Counted from the stretch's first letter, positions 27,457-43,623 are shown. The stretch: 64,000 bases of DNA from Amycolatopsis palatopharyngis (GCF_003385185.1 NZ_PQHZ01000003.1:62001-126000), one strand, 5' to 3'. Numbers and translations: made by a program. The notes: generated by a model not told the origin, from the sequence alone.

Positions 27457-28662
27457 ATGACCACCACAGGACAGCAGTTGAGTGCGCTCGACGATCCGTC
27501 GCGTGACCGTCCGGCGTCGATGGACGCCATCGACAAACATGCCGAACAGGCAGGAAAGCTCGACGCGCGAGCGCTGAACGACCAGGCAGAAAAGGTCAAC
27601 GGAGCCGCCACCAGCGCCAATGATCTCGGCGACGATCTCAAAGTCTTCCGCGACGACGTGCTGCGCGAATGGGACGGCAAAGACGCTGACGCCCTCGGCG
27701 ACCACCTCGAACAGCTGAGCAAGGCCAGCTACAAGGTCAGCGACAAGGCCGAGGCAGCCAAGAGCATTCTCCAGCGCGTGTCCGAGATTCTTGAGGACGT
27801 CAAGAAAAAGGTCACAAACCTTGCTGAGCAAGCCAACGACAACGACGCGGACAACCGCAAACTGATCAGCGCCGCTCGGCAGCGGAAGAACAGCTCCGAC
27901 GACGAGAACGAGATCGAATCCGCCGCGTCCGACATCGAACGGCTTCGGCAGCTCAATGAGAAAGACTCCAATGGCAAAAAGGAGGAGATCGAGCAGGCGC
28001 TGGAAAACGCCGAGAAAGAGATCGACGCCCTCCTCGAACCCCTCGGCCTGGAGATCGAGGGCGGTTTCGTGGAGCTGCTGCCCGCCGACACCAGCCAAAC
28101 CACGCCGCAGAGCGCCGGCCCTGGCCCCGTCAATGCCGGTGGCAGTCCACCTCCAGCCGTCGGCGGCGGTGGAGGCGGTGGTGGCGGCGACAGTAGCGGT
28201 GGCGGGGTCGCCGCGGTCCAGGGGGACGGGAGGCCCGCAAAGCCGATCGAAGCCCGAGGTGACAACCCGGCCAAGATCGCCGAGAGGTTCCTCGGCCGCA
28301 ACGCGGGCGACCTCAAGGGCAGCGGTGAGCTGCCCGCGATGCAGTCCTGGGTGCCCAACGACGTCAACTGCGCGAACTTCGTCTCCGGCTGCCTGGAAGC
28401 GGCAGGCCTGATCGACGAAAGCCAGGCCAGCGCCTCAGTCGCGGAACTGCGAGCCAACCTCAAGGCGGACGGCTGGACGACGGTGTCATTGTCCGAGGCG
28501 CAGCCCGGTGACGTGGTGGTCTCGAACGGCGGCGGGCACGTCGTGCTGTATGCCGGCGACGGTCAGTTCATCGGCTCGAACAACATCAACCCCGACGGTT
28601 CGCAACAGATCAGCATGGGTGGCGGCGGCGGTCTCGTCGAGATCCTCCGGCCGCCGAGCTGA
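27457..28662 (+). CDS. Type VII-type effector: helical N-terminus plus NlpC/CHAP-like peptidase domain
   Basis: 401 aa. Residues 1-100 are WXG-like helical (LREWDGKDADALGDHLEQLS), 100-200 a charged coiled coil, 205-265 a Gly/Pro linker with a long glycine run (9 Gly), then a papain-like cell-wall hydrolase domain: NCANFVSGCLEAAGL with the likely catalytic Cys, LSEAQPGDVVVSNGGGHVVL with the His, and FIGSNN. No signal peptide, consistent with ESX-type export. Probably cleaves peptidoglycan peptide links or acts as a toxin on neighbours; no immunity gene on its strand follows. Co-directional with the EspC-like gene. Confidence 0.7.
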   Translation: MTTTGQQLSALDDPSRDRPASMDAIDKHAEQAGKLDARALNDQAEKVNGAATSANDLGDDLKVFRDDVLREWDGKDADALGDHLEQLSKASYKVSDKAEAAKSILQRVSEILEDVKKKVTNLAEQANDNDADNRKLISAARQRKNSSDDENEIESAASDIERLRQLNEKDSNGKKEEIEQALENAEKEIDALLEPLGLEIEGGFVELLPADTSQTTPQSAGPGPVNAGGSPPPAVGGGGGGGGGDSSGGGVAAVQGDGRPAKPIEARGDNPAKIAERFLGRNAGDLKGSGELPAMQSWVPNDVNCANFVSGCLEAAGLIDESQASASVAELRANLKADGWTTVSLSEAQPGDVVVSNGGGHVVLYAGDGQFIGSNNINPDGSQQISMGGGGGLVEILRPPS

Positions 28663-28678
28663 GCCTGCTCGCGCGGAA

Positions 28679-29089
28679 TCAGAATCCGAACAACGCGCGC
28701 GGCGCCGCGTGCTTGTCCGGCCAGGTCAGCCAGGCCACATCGGTCGGGCCGATGGCCTGGTCGGACAAGCGCCAGGACTCGGCGTCATTGTCGGCACCCG
28801 CATCGTCAGTCTTCCTGAGCAGTACGGCGTAGGCATCGGACATGACGCCGTCGGCCCGGCGTGACTCGTAGACAGTGCCGGCATAGTTCGGGCGACCGCC
28901 GTCGGCGCCGCGCGTTCTCCCCTGCAGGAAAACCCAAGGTCCAATTCGGTCGAGGCGTTCCACCTCCACCTGAACGCGATCGCCGAAGACCTCACGAAGC
29001 GGCGCGGTGGCGGCGTGGTGTACCGCCTTCCGGACCGGGTCGTCGGGGTCCAGCGATTGCGGGACGGATTGCGCGGACGGGGTGTGCAT
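28679..29089 (-). CDS. Hypothetical protein, possibly NTF2-like fold
   Basis: 136 aa, convergent with the effector gene (17 bp between stops). ATG 29089 has GGAGG 7 nt upstream; a longer start at 29104 lies inside that site. Pattern VEVERLDRIGPWVFLQG, ESWRLSDQAIGPTDVAWLTWP suggests a small alpha-beta cone fold. No family recognised with confidence. The 213 bp upstream (29090-29302) hold no gene. Confidence 0.55.
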   Translation of the reverse strand: MHTPSAQSVPQSLDPDDPVRKAVHHAATAPLREVFGDRVQVEVERLDRIGPWVFLQGRTRGADGGRPNYAGTVYESRRADGVMSDAYAVLLRKTDDAGADNDAESWRLSDQAIGPTDVAWLTWPDKHAAPRALFGF

Positions 29090-29302
29090 CAAGCTACCTC
29101 CCAATAGCAGGGCAGCGATTCGGCCGACGGCAGCAACCGCATCCTGGCATCGACGTCAGATCCTGCAGATCAACCAGCCTGGCCCCGACGATGCTACAGC
29201 GTCGGGGGAGCGTAGTCCTGACTTCGGGCAAGTGCCCCCCCGGGCGTCGTCCGGGCAGGCCTGTCTCGGAACCGTGGTGCTTGTGCCGTCCGTGCCACGG
29301 AT

Positions 29303-29827
29303 TCAGCCTGCCCGGTCATAAACGACGAGCCCGTCCGCTCGCACTCGCGCTCCTGCTGTGGGTGGGTGCGGCGTCAACCGTCCATCGTGCATGAGGTGCC
29401 GGACCGGTACATCCCTGCTCAGTACCAGGAAGTCCGCGACGATCCGGCGATGGCAGCGCCACCACACGCTCTCGCTGCACATCACCACGGTGCGTGTCGA
29501 ACGCGCACTGGCGATCAGGTCGTCGACTGCTTCGAGGAACCGGGCGTCGCGGGTGTAGCCGGCGTATCCGCGGAAGGAATCGTTGCGCCAGAAGGTGTCC
29601 GGTGAATCAGCGGCCACTTTGCGGAAACCACCCAAGCGCTGTTCCCAGCGATACCCGATCCCGACGACAGGCAGCCATTCGCGCAAGCGCTCCCGTCCGG
29701 CGTCCGGGTTTTGCCTGCTGCCGGGTGCGGTGCGGATGTCGACCAGTGACTCGATGTCCGCGTCGTGCAACAACGCGGACAACTCGTCCTTCCCGGCGGT
29801 ACCGTGCCCGACCGTCAGCAACTCCAT
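29303..29827 (-). CDS. DUF488 family protein
   Basis: 174 aa. Starts MELLTVGHGT and contains LVDIRTAPGSRQNP and VVMCSESVWWRCHRRIVADF, the DUF488 hallmarks (the CSE-x-WWRCHR motif with conserved Cys). Biochemical function is unknown; members often sit in genomic islands. Single gene, no partner close by on its strand. Confidence 0.85.
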   Translation of the reverse strand: MELLTVGHGTAGKDELSALLHDADIESLVDIRTAPGSRQNPDAGRERLREWLPVVGIGYRWEQRLGGFRKVAADSPDTFWRNDSFRGYAGYTRDARFLEAVDDLIASARSTRTVVMCSESVWWRCHRRIVADFLVLSRDVPVRHLMHDGRLTPHPPTAGARVRADGLVVYDRAG

Positions 29828-29911
29828 CGGCGATCAGTTCCCCGCGTTGTAACCAGTTCCATACCCTCCCTGGTACCCGCGCACGGCCCGTGGTACACCT
29901 GCGGCGTCGGT

Positions 29912-30282
29912 TCAGCGCCCCAGTCTGCGGCGGACTTCGCGGGTTGCGAGGTAGGCCGCGACGTCCGAATAGCGTTCCGTCTGGTTGGCGAACTCCACGT
30001 ACGCTCTGGCTCGGGTAAGCCAATCCAGGGTCGAGGGGCGGACGTCGGCAATCGCACGTTCGACTGCTGCCATGGTCACCGGTGGTTCGGTACCAGCGGT
30101 CAGGGCCTGGTCGCTGGTGGCGTCGGTGGCCCGCTGTACCACGGCTTCAAGATCGGCCCCACTGCACAACGGCGTGGCCGAGGCAACCCTGGCAACATCG
30201 ATGCCCTCGGTCGGGATGTCGTGCAGCAGCACCCGCATGGTTTCGGCTCGTGCCGCCTCGTCGGCTCTGTCATCACGGGTTC
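29912..30282 (-). pseudogene. C-terminal fragment of an AAA ATPase
   Basis: The minus frame encodes DEAARAETMRVLLHDIPTEG, VASATPLCSGADLEAVVQRA and PVTMAAVERAIADVRPST then ARAYVEFANQ, which is the C-terminal lid region of an AAA ATPase (SGADL box) plus a conserved tail. The Walker A/B core is absent: a stop codon closes the frame at about 30280 and no ATPase sequence follows. A remnant beside the defence island; the TPR fragment at 26590 could come from the same kind of locus. Confidence 0.6.
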
Positions 30283-30313
30283 ACAACATGTGACCGCCGC
30301 TGCGTGCAGACTG

Positions 30314-30343
30314 TTACAGACCGTGGCCACGTGTCGATATACA
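30314..30343 (+). promoter_or_regulatory. Candidate promoter of the defence operon
   Basis: TTACAG (30314-30319) and TATACA (30338-30343) with an 18-bp spacer, 41 bp ahead of the kinase-helicase GTG. A weak -35 but a good -10; the local sequence is AT-richer than its surroundings. GGGAGGA at 30373-30379 is the ribosome site. Confidence 0.4.
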
Positions 30344-30383
30344 GCATGTGCCACTTTTCGATCATTGCGTGCGGGAGGACTAA

Positions 30384-36617
<6,234 letters not shown>

Positions 36618-36640
36618 CGACGAAAGAGACGACGACAAAG

Positions 36641-39538
36641 ATGACGACCACCTTCACCACAGGTTCCCTGGTCTCCGCCCGTGGACGCGACTGGGTCGTG
36701 CTGCCGGACAGCGCCGACGACATGCTGGTCCTGCGGCCGTTGGGCGGGGCCGACGACGATGTTGCCGCCGTCTTCCCGGCGTTCGAGCAGGTTCGTCACG
36801 CCGAGTTCGAGCGGCCGTCGGCCGATGACCTCGGCGACGCGCTCGCCGCGGGTTTACTTCGCTCCGCGCTGCGGATCGGTTTCCGCTCCGGCGCCGGGCC
36901 GTTCCGCTCGCTCGCGGGGATCGCCGTCGAGCCACGTGCCTACCAGCTTGTTCCGCTGATGATGGCCCTGCGACAGAAGACCGTGCGCATGCTGATCTCC
37001 GATGACGTCGGTATCGGCAAGACCGTCGAGGCCGGCGTCATCGCCAGCGAACTGCTCGCGCAGGGAAGCGCCCGGGGGCTTGCCGTGCTGTGCTCGCCCG
37101 CCTTGGCCGAGCAGTGGCAGGACGAGCTGCGCACCAAGTTCGGCATCGACGCGGAGCTGGTCCTGGCCTCCACGGTCTCGAAGCTGGAACGCGGGCTCGA
37201 CCTGGGGCAGTCGCTGTTCGACAAGCATCCGCACGTGGTGGTGTCCACCGACTACATCAAGTCCACCCGCCACCGGGACGACTTCGTGAAGCACTGTCCC
37301 GACCTGGTCGTCGTGGACGAGGCGCACACCTGCGTCACCGCGGATGAGACCGCCTCCACCCAAAGTCAGCTGCGCTACGAGTTGCTCCAGCGCGTCGCCG
37401 CCGACATGGATCGCCATCTGCTTCTGGTGACCGCGACCCCGCACAGCGGCAAGGAGAGCGCCTTCCGCGCGCTGCTCGGCCTCGTCAAGCCGGAACTGGC
37501 CACGGCCGACTTTGATTCGGACCGGGGCCGAAAGCTACTCGCCGCGCATTTCGTGCAGCGCAAGCGCGCCGATGTGCGCCAGTTCCTCACCGTGAATGAC
37601 GGGCTGGCCGACGACAGTTTGCGCGAGGAGACCGCGTTTCCCTCGGACCGGTTCTTCAAGGACGAGACCTACCGGCTTTCCCCGGCCTACCGGGCCCTGC
37701 TCGACGACGCCATCGCCTATGCCAGTGAGCGCGTCACGAATGCTGGTGAGCAGGGCAAGCGCGAGGCCCGCATCGCCTGGTGGTCGGCGATCGCGCTGCT
37801 GCGGTCCCTCGTCTCGTCACCGAGGGCCGCTGCTCAGACCCTGCGCACCCGGTCCGCGGCGGCGACGGCCGCGACGGTCGAGGAAGCCGACCGGCTCGGT
37901 GCCCCGTTGATCCGGGACTCCCCGGACAGCGACGGGCTGGAAGGTGTCGACGTCGCCCCCGGGGCGGAGACCGACGACGCGGGCGCGCGGCTCGCCGAAC
38001 TGGCCGACCGTGCGGCGCAACTGGAGGGAACGACCGAGGATCGGAAGCTGGCCGCTCTGGTCAAGCACCTCAAGGCCTTGCTGGCCGACGGTTACCACCC
38101 GATCGTTTTCTGCCGCTATATCCCCACCGCCGAGTATGTGGCCGAATATCTGGACGGCAAGATCGGCAAGAAGACCGTGGTGCGTGCCGTCACCGGAACG
38201 CTCTCCCCACAGCAGCGGCTGCAGCGGATCGAGGCGCTGGCCGAGGAGGCCGGCGCGGATGCCGCCGCCCGCCGCGTGCTCGTCGCCACCGACTGCCTCT
38301 CCGAGGGCGTGAACCTCCAGCATCACTTCGACGCCGTGGTGCACTACGACCTGGCCTGGAACCCCACTCGGCACGATCAGCGTGAAGGCCGTGTCGACCG
38401 CTACGGCCAGAAGAGGGACACCGTCAAGGTCGTCACGCTCTACGGCAGCGACAACGGCATCGACGGGAAGGTCCTCGAAGTTCTCATCAAGAAGCACCGG
38501 CAGATCCAGAAGGACTTGGGCATCTCGGTGTCGGTCCCCGACGCCGCCTCTTCCGGGGTGACGGACGCGATCGTGGAATGGTTGCTGATGCGCAGCCGCC
38601 GCCCGGAGCAGGCGGAGCTGTTCGAGGCCGAGACGTTCAGCAGCAAGACGGCCGCGCTGGAGGTGGACTGGAAGTCGGCCGCCGAACGGGAGAAGACGTC
38701 CCGCTCGCGTTTCGCCCAGCGCGCCATCCATCCCCAGGAGGTCGCCCGCGAGGTCGCCGCGGTGCGGGACACCTTGGGCCGTACGGAGGAGACCCGCGAC
38801 TTCGTCCGGCAGGCGTTGGCCGCGCTGGAAGCCGTCCTGCGAGACGAGGCCGGAGACGATTTCACCGCCGATCTGAGTGGCACACCTGTCGGACTCCGCG
38901 ACGCCCTCGCGCCGATGCTCGGCGGCGACGCCGTCGAGGCGGGACGCCGCGTACCGTTCCGCACGACGGCAGCGGTGGCGCGCGGCGAGGCCGCCCTGGT
39001 CCGGACCGACCCGGTGGTCGGCGCGCTCGCCGGGTACGTCCTCAACGCGGCGCTCGACGGCAAGGCCGTCGGGCCGAGGCCAGCCCGCCGTTGCGGGGTC
39101 ATCCGCACGAGGAGCGTCGACACCCGAACGACGCTCCTGCTGGTCCGCTACCGTTTCCACCTCACGCTGCCGTCCAGGGTGGGGGAGCGGCAACTGGTCG
39201 CCGAGGACGCCCGCCTGCTCGCATTCCAGGGTTCGCCGTCCAACGCCACCTGGTTGCCCGCCGAGGATGCCCTGGCGCTGCTGGATTTGAGTGCCGACGA
39301 GAACACCGACCCGGTGTTCGGCGAGCGCACGATGCAACGCGTGCTGGACGGGCTGTCCGCCGCGAACCCGCACCTGGAGTCCTATGGGGACAATCTCGCG
39401 GCCGAACTGCTCGCCTCACACCGCCGGGTGCGCAGCGCCTCCGGTGAGATCGTCCGCGGCGTGAACGTGTCCGCGCAGAAACCCGCCGACATCCTCGGCG
39501 CCTACGTGTACCTGCCAGTGTCCGGAGGGGCCGCCTGA
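36641..39538 (+). CDS. SNF2-family helicase, DrmD-like
   Basis: 965 aa. The N-terminal region VSARGRDWVVLP...LVLRPLGG and RSGAGPFRSLAGIAVEPRAY matches the DISARM class 1 helicase DrmD as I recall it. Motif I DDVGIGKTVEAG (GIGKT 124-128), DEAH box VVVDEAHTC near 224, ATPHSGKESAF, and C-terminal helicase motifs SEGVNLQHHFDAVV and HDQREGRVDRYGQ are all intact, so it should be an active ATP-driven translocase. Starts 23 bp after the kinase-helicase gene with a weak ribosome site; its TGA overlaps the methyltransferase ATG by one base. Presumed to act with both neighbours on incoming DNA. Confidence 0.85.
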   Translation: MTTTFTTGSLVSARGRDWVVLPDSADDMLVLRPLGGADDDVAAVFPAFEQVRHAEFERPSADDLGDALAAGLLRSALRIGFRSGAGPFRSLAGIAVEPRAYQLVPLMMALRQKTVRMLISDDVGIGKTVEAGVIASELLAQGSARGLAVLCSPALAEQWQDELRTKFGIDAELVLASTVSKLERGLDLGQSLFDKHPHVVVSTDYIKSTRHRDDFVKHCPDLVVVDEAHTCVTADETASTQSQLRYELLQRVAADMDRHLLLVTATPHSGKESAFRALLGLVKPELATADFDSDRGRKLLAAHFVQRKRADVRQFLTVNDGLADDSLREETAFPSDRFFKDETYRLSPAYRALLDDAIAYASERVTNAGEQGKREARIAWWSAIALLRSLVSSPRAAAQTLRTRSAAATAATVEEADRLGAPLIRDSPDSDGLEGVDVAPGAETDDAGARLAELADRAAQLEGTTEDRKLAALVKHLKALLADGYHPIVFCRYIPTAEYVAEYLDGKIGKKTVVRAVTGTLSPQQRLQRIEALAEEAGADAAARRVLVATDCLSEGVNLQHHFDAVVHYDLAWNPTRHDQREGRVDRYGQKRDTVKVVTLYGSDNGIDGKVLEVLIKKHRQIQKDLGISVSVPDAASSGVTDAIVEWLLMRSRRPEQAELFEAETFSSKTAALEVDWKSAAEREKTSRSRFAQRAIHPQEVAREVAAVRDTLGRTEETRDFVRQALAALEAVLRDEAGDDFTADLSGTPVGLRDALAPMLGGDAVEAGRRVPFRTTAAVARGEAALVRTDPVVGALAGYVLNAALDGKAVGPRPARRCGVIRTRSVDTRTTLLLVRYRFHLTLPSRVGERQLVAEDARLLAFQGSPSNATWLPAEDALALLDLSADENTDPVFGERTMQRVLDGLSAANPHLESYGDNLAAELLASHRRVRSASGEIVRGVNVSAQKPADILGAYVYLPVSGGAA

Positions 39539-42500
39539 TGTCCGCTGTTGCTCGTAATCAGGTCTTCTCCGCGGTCCACACCATCGGTGGCCTTTTGCCC
39601 GCCGACATGTTGGTGCGCATCTCCGAAGGCAAGGATGTCGGCGGTTGCTTGCCCGCTGACTATCGCGTGATCGGCTCGCGTTCGGTGCGTGATGACGCTG
39701 AACGTCATTGGGACTATCTCAAGACTGTGTGGAGTGAGCTGCGGGAGAAGCTTCCCGTCGCCCCGGAGGCCGACGTCCCGGCAGACCCCACGGGGCTGGC
39801 GATCACGCAGTGGCTAGCGCCGCTGTTCGCCGAGCTCGGCTTCGGTGAGCTGACCGCGATCGGGGACACGGGCATCGCCTCCGACGATGGCGGCAAGGCC
39901 TTCGCGATCAGCCACCGCTGGAACCACGTGCCCGTGCACCTGGCCGGATGGAATGCCTCGCTTGACAAGCGGCCGGGCGGTGCGGGCACGGTGCCGCCGC
40001 AGTCGTTGGTGCAGGAATGCCTGAATCGCTCCGAGGCCCACCTGTGGGGAGTGATCACCAACGGCCGGCAGGTGCGCCTACTGCGCGACTCCAGCGCCTT
40101 GGCCACCGCCTCCTACGTCGAATTCGACCTGGAAGCCATCTTCGACGGCGAGTTGTTCAGCGAGTTCGTCCTGCTGTATCGGCTGCTGCACGTCTCCCGC
40201 TTCACGATCGCCGAGGGCGCGGCGCCAGCGACATGCTGGCTGGAAACGTGGCGCGGAGAGGCCATCAAGTCCGGCACCCGGGCGCTCGACCAGCTCCGAA
40301 ACGGGGTTCAGAAGGCGATCACTACCTTGGGCACGGGATTCCTCAGGCACCCCGACAACGCGACGCTGAGGGAGGACGTCGACGTCGCCGCGGTCCACAA
40401 TGCCCTGCTGCGGCTCGTCTACCGGCTGCTGTTCGTTTTCGTCGCAGAGGACCGGGACGTATTGCACGCACCGGACGCGAGCGAGCAGGCTCGGCAACGG
40501 TATGCCGCGTACTTCTCGACGGCGAGGCTGCGGGCGCACGCGCGGCGACGCCGGGGCAGCGCCCACGACGACCTCTACCAAGCCCTGCGGATTGTTCTGG
40601 ACGCACTCGGTGACGAGGACGGACGCCCAGAACTCGGCTTGCCTGGCCTCGGTGGCATTTTCGACGACACAGAAGCCGACGCCCCGCTGCACGGTTTGTC
40701 ATTGGCCAACGGCGACCTGCTGGCCGCCGTGCGGCACCTCTCGCAGGTCCGAGACGTGGGATCGCGCCGCTGGCGCTCGATCGACTACCGGCACCTGGAC
40801 GCCGAGGAATTGGGCTCCATCTACGAATCGCTGCTGGAGCAGGTTCCCAGGCACAGCCCGATGGATCGCAGCTTCGAGCTGGAGAATCTCGCGGGCAACA
40901 CCCGGAAGACCACTGGCTCTTACTACACGCCGTCGTCATTGATCGAGTGTCTGCTGAACTCGACATTGGACCCAATCATTGATGACGCCGTGAAGCGCGG
41001 CGAGCAGGCGGCCACGACGGCGGGGGAGGCGGATCCAGCGGAATCGATCGCAGCCGAGTTGCTGTCCCTGACAATCTGCGACCCTGCCTGCGGTTCAGGG
41101 CATTTCCTCGTCGCCGCCGCCCGCCGCATCGCCAAGCGAGTGGCGGCGGTACGGGAACGCAATCCCGAACCCACGCTGGACGCCGTTCGCCAGGCCCTGC
41201 ACGAGGTCATCGCCCGCTGTGTCTACGGCGTGGACCTCAATCCGATGGCCGTCGAACTCGCGAAGGTGTCGCTGTGGTTGGAAGCCTTGGAGCCTGGCAA
41301 GCCTCTGGGCTTCCTCGACGCGCACGTCAAGTGCGGCAACGCGCTCATCGGTACGACCCCGGCGCTGCTGCGCGGTGGTATCCCGGACGAGGCGTTCAAG
41401 CCAATCGAAGGAGACGACAAGAAGTACGCAAAGACTCTTGAACGGCAGAACACGAGCGAGCGCCACGGCCAGCGCGGGCTGTTCGACCTCGGCACCGAGA
41501 CGAAGGTGGCGAACTCTGTGTTCGCCTCCGGTTTGCGCCGGATCACCAGCGCGCCATCGGACACATTGGTCGACGTACGCCGCCAGGAGTCCGCGTACCG
41601 CGAGTTCGCGGAGTCGGCAGACTATGTGCGCGCGCTGCATGTGGCCGACGCCTGGTGCGCGGCCTTCTTGTGGCGCAAGACCACCGATACTCCGCTCGCG
41701 ATCACAGAGGAAGTGTTCCGTAACCTCCAAGATCCGGAAGCCGACGCGGCGCCTCAACGCACACACGACGAGATCGCCCACCTCCGCGACCAGTATCGCT
41801 TCTTCCATTGGCACCTGGAGTTTCCCGACGTGTTCACCGTCTCCGAGACAGGCGCGGGCGGCGACGAGGCGAGCGGTTGGGCGGGCGGCTTCGACTGCGT
41901 ACTGGGCAACCCGCCGTGGGAACACCTGGAACTCAAGGAACAGGAGTTCTTTTCGTCGCGCGCTCCGGAGATCGCGGCTGCGTCGGGCTCAAAGCGCAAG
42001 AAGCACATTGAGAGGCTTGAAGCGCATGATCCGGTACTTCACCAGGCGTATGAAGACGCAAAACGCCAGATTGACGGAATGCGGCAGTTTGCCAGCAACT
42101 CGCAGGTCTTCCCGTTGTGCGGCAGAGGGCGCATCAAGACGGATTCCATATTTGCAGAGCAAGGGCTGCGCTTGACTGGGCCTCGCGGCCGGATGGGCGT
42201 GCTCGTCCCCACCGGCATCGCCACGGATGCCACGACTCAGTACTTCTTCAAAGACCTCGTACTGCGTGGTTCTCTGGCCGCGCTCTACGACTTCGAGAAC
42301 GCGGCGCCGCTCTTTCTCAGCGTTCACCGCTCATTCAAGTTTTGCATCCTGTCCCTCGCGGGACGTGCGCTCCGGGAACCGGCGGCAAGCTTTGCCTTCT
42401 TCCTCCACGAGCCGGCTGAACTCGACGACGCCGACAAGGCTTTCGCTCTCACCCCCGATGAGATCACCCTTCTCAATCCCAACACCGGCACTTGCCCGAT

Positions 42501-43623
42501 CTTCCGTTCCCGGCGAGACGCCGAAATCACTCTCGACATCTACCGCCGAGTTCCGGTGCTCATCAGGGAACCTGACGAACACGGCCAGGGTGGCAGCAAT
42601 CCGTGGAGTGTGTCATTCATGCAGGGGTTGTTCAACATGACCAGCGACTCTCACCTTTTCCATTCACGAGAGGACCTGGAAGCGGACGGCTGGACCCTCT
42701 CCGGCAACGTCTTCAGCAAAGGCACCCAGCGGAGGTTGCCACTGTACGAGGCGAAGATGCTCCACCACTACGACCACCGCTGGGCCACCTACGACGAGCA
42801 CGGCGCCACGCATGACTTCACTCTTGAGGAGAAGCAGGACCCCGACGCCGTCGTTCTCCCGCGCTACTGGGTGTCCGAAGATGACGTGCCGACCGATCGC
42901 CTCGACAAAGACGGCAAACGGATCTATGAAGCGGGAGTGAGCACCCGCCTGGCCGCTAAGGGTTGGGACCGCGGCTGGCTCCTCGGGTTTCGCAAGATTT
43001 GTCGGGCTACGGACGAGCGCACAGCAGTCGCCTTCGCTTTTACGAAGGGAGGTTTAGGTGACTCCGGGAACGTAATCATTCCGTCATCGAGTAAGTCAAC
43101 CGAACTTTTGTACGCGAATATGGTGTCGCTAGTGCTAGATTACACTCTGCGCCAGAAACTTGGTGGAACCAATCTAAATTTTTTCCAGTTCGAGCAGCTT
43201 CCGTTTCTGACCCCTGAGAGTTCGCGGAACCACCGTGACTTCATAGGTCCTCGAGTTTTGGAGCTGACCTACACCGCCCACGACATGCGCGCCTTCGCCT
43301 GTGACCTTGGCGACACCGACGCTCCATTCGTCTGGAGCGAGGAACGCCGCGCCCTGATCCGAGCTGAGTTGGACGCGCTCTTCTTCCACCTATACGGGAT
43401 CTCGCGCGACGACGCGGCGTACATCCTCGACACGTTCCCAATCGTCAAGCGCAAGGACGAGGCCAAGTACGGCACCTATCGCACCAAGGACCTGATTTTG
43501 GCCGAGTACGACCGGATGGCGGCTGCTGGGGTCGGCCTCACCGATCCGCTCATCGATGGCGAGAACTACAACTCCAAACTCACCCCGCGCCCCGGCCAAG
43601 GCCCCCGGCACTCAGCACGGTGA
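39538..43623 (+). CDS. Large N6-adenine DNA methyltransferase, DrmMI/PglX-like
   Basis: 1361 aa. SAM motif I ICDPACGSGHFLVAA (near 513-527), VYGVDLNPMAVELAKVSLWL (motif II/III), and catalytic NPPW (791-794) in LGNPPWEHLELKEQEFF. Long N-terminal helical region before the catalytic core and a target-recognition region after it (about 850-1300), in the Eco57I/COG1002 style. Probably marks host DNA so that the two helicases spare it. One-base overlap with drmD-like gene (TGATG). Base composition drops towards AT around 43040-43190 inside the target-recognition part. The DISARM DrmMI versus BREX PglX affiliation is undecided. Confidence 0.85.
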   Translation: MSAVARNQVFSAVHTIGGLLPADMLVRISEGKDVGGCLPADYRVIGSRSVRDDAERHWDYLKTVWSELREKLPVAPEADVPADPTGLAITQWLAPLFAELGFGELTAIGDTGIASDDGGKAFAISHRWNHVPVHLAGWNASLDKRPGGAGTVPPQSLVQECLNRSEAHLWGVITNGRQVRLLRDSSALATASYVEFDLEAIFDGELFSEFVLLYRLLHVSRFTIAEGAAPATCWLETWRGEAIKSGTRALDQLRNGVQKAITTLGTGFLRHPDNATLREDVDVAAVHNALLRLVYRLLFVFVAEDRDVLHAPDASEQARQRYAAYFSTARLRAHARRRRGSAHDDLYQALRIVLDALGDEDGRPELGLPGLGGIFDDTEADAPLHGLSLANGDLLAAVRHLSQVRDVGSRRWRSIDYRHLDAEELGSIYESLLEQVPRHSPMDRSFELENLAGNTRKTTGSYYTPSSLIECLLNSTLDPIIDDAVKRGEQAATTAGEADPAESIAAELLSLTICDPACGSGHFLVAAARRIAKRVAAVRERNPEPTLDAVRQALHEVIARCVYGVDLNPMAVELAKVSLWLEALEPGKPLGFLDAHVKCGNALIGTTPALLRGGIPDEAFKPIEGDDKKYAKTLERQNTSERHGQRGLFDLGTETKVANSVFASGLRRITSAPSDTLVDVRRQESAYREFAESADYVRALHVADAWCAAFLWRKTTDTPLAITEEVFRNLQDPEADAAPQRTHDEIAHLRDQYRFFHWHLEFPDVFTVSETGAGGDEASGWAGGFDCVLGNPPWEHLELKEQEFFSSRAPEIAAASGSKRKKHIERLEAHDPVLHQAYEDAKRQIDGMRQFASNSQVFPLCGRGRIKTDSIFAEQGLRLTGPRGRMGVLVPTGIATDATTQYFFKDLVLRGSLAALYDFENAAPLFLSVHRSFKFCILSLAGRALREPAASFAFFLHEPAELDDADKAFALTPDEITLLNPNTGTCPIFRSRRDAEITLDIYRRVPVLIREPDEHGQGGSNPWSVSFMQGLFNMTSDSHLFHSREDLEADGWTLSGNVFSKGTQRRLPLYEAKMLHHYDHRWATYDEHGATHDFTLEEKQDPDAVVLPRYWVSEDDVPTDRLDKDGKRIYEAGVSTRLAAKGWDRGWLLGFRKICRATDERTAVAFAFTKGGLGDSGNVIIPSSSKSTELLYANMVSLVLDYTLRQKLGGTNLNFFQFEQLPFLTPESSRNHRDFIGPRVLELTYTAHDMRAFACDLGDTDAPFVWSEERRALIRAELDALFFHLYGISRDDAAYILDTFPIVKRKDEAKYGTYRTKDLILAEYDRMAAAGVGLTDPLIDGENYNSKLTPRPGQGPRHSAR

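Noticed and set aside
27457..29089. 136-aa protein at 28679-29089 as immunity protein for the hydrolase effector
   Set aside because: It is convergent, not co-directional, and lacks a signal peptide or membrane segment expected for protection against a cell-wall hydrolase.
21433..30300. Search for a second copy of the tRNA-Met 3' end as an attR site
   Set aside because: No direct repeat of the T-arm and acceptor sequence was found by eye, so no attachment-site feature is claimed.
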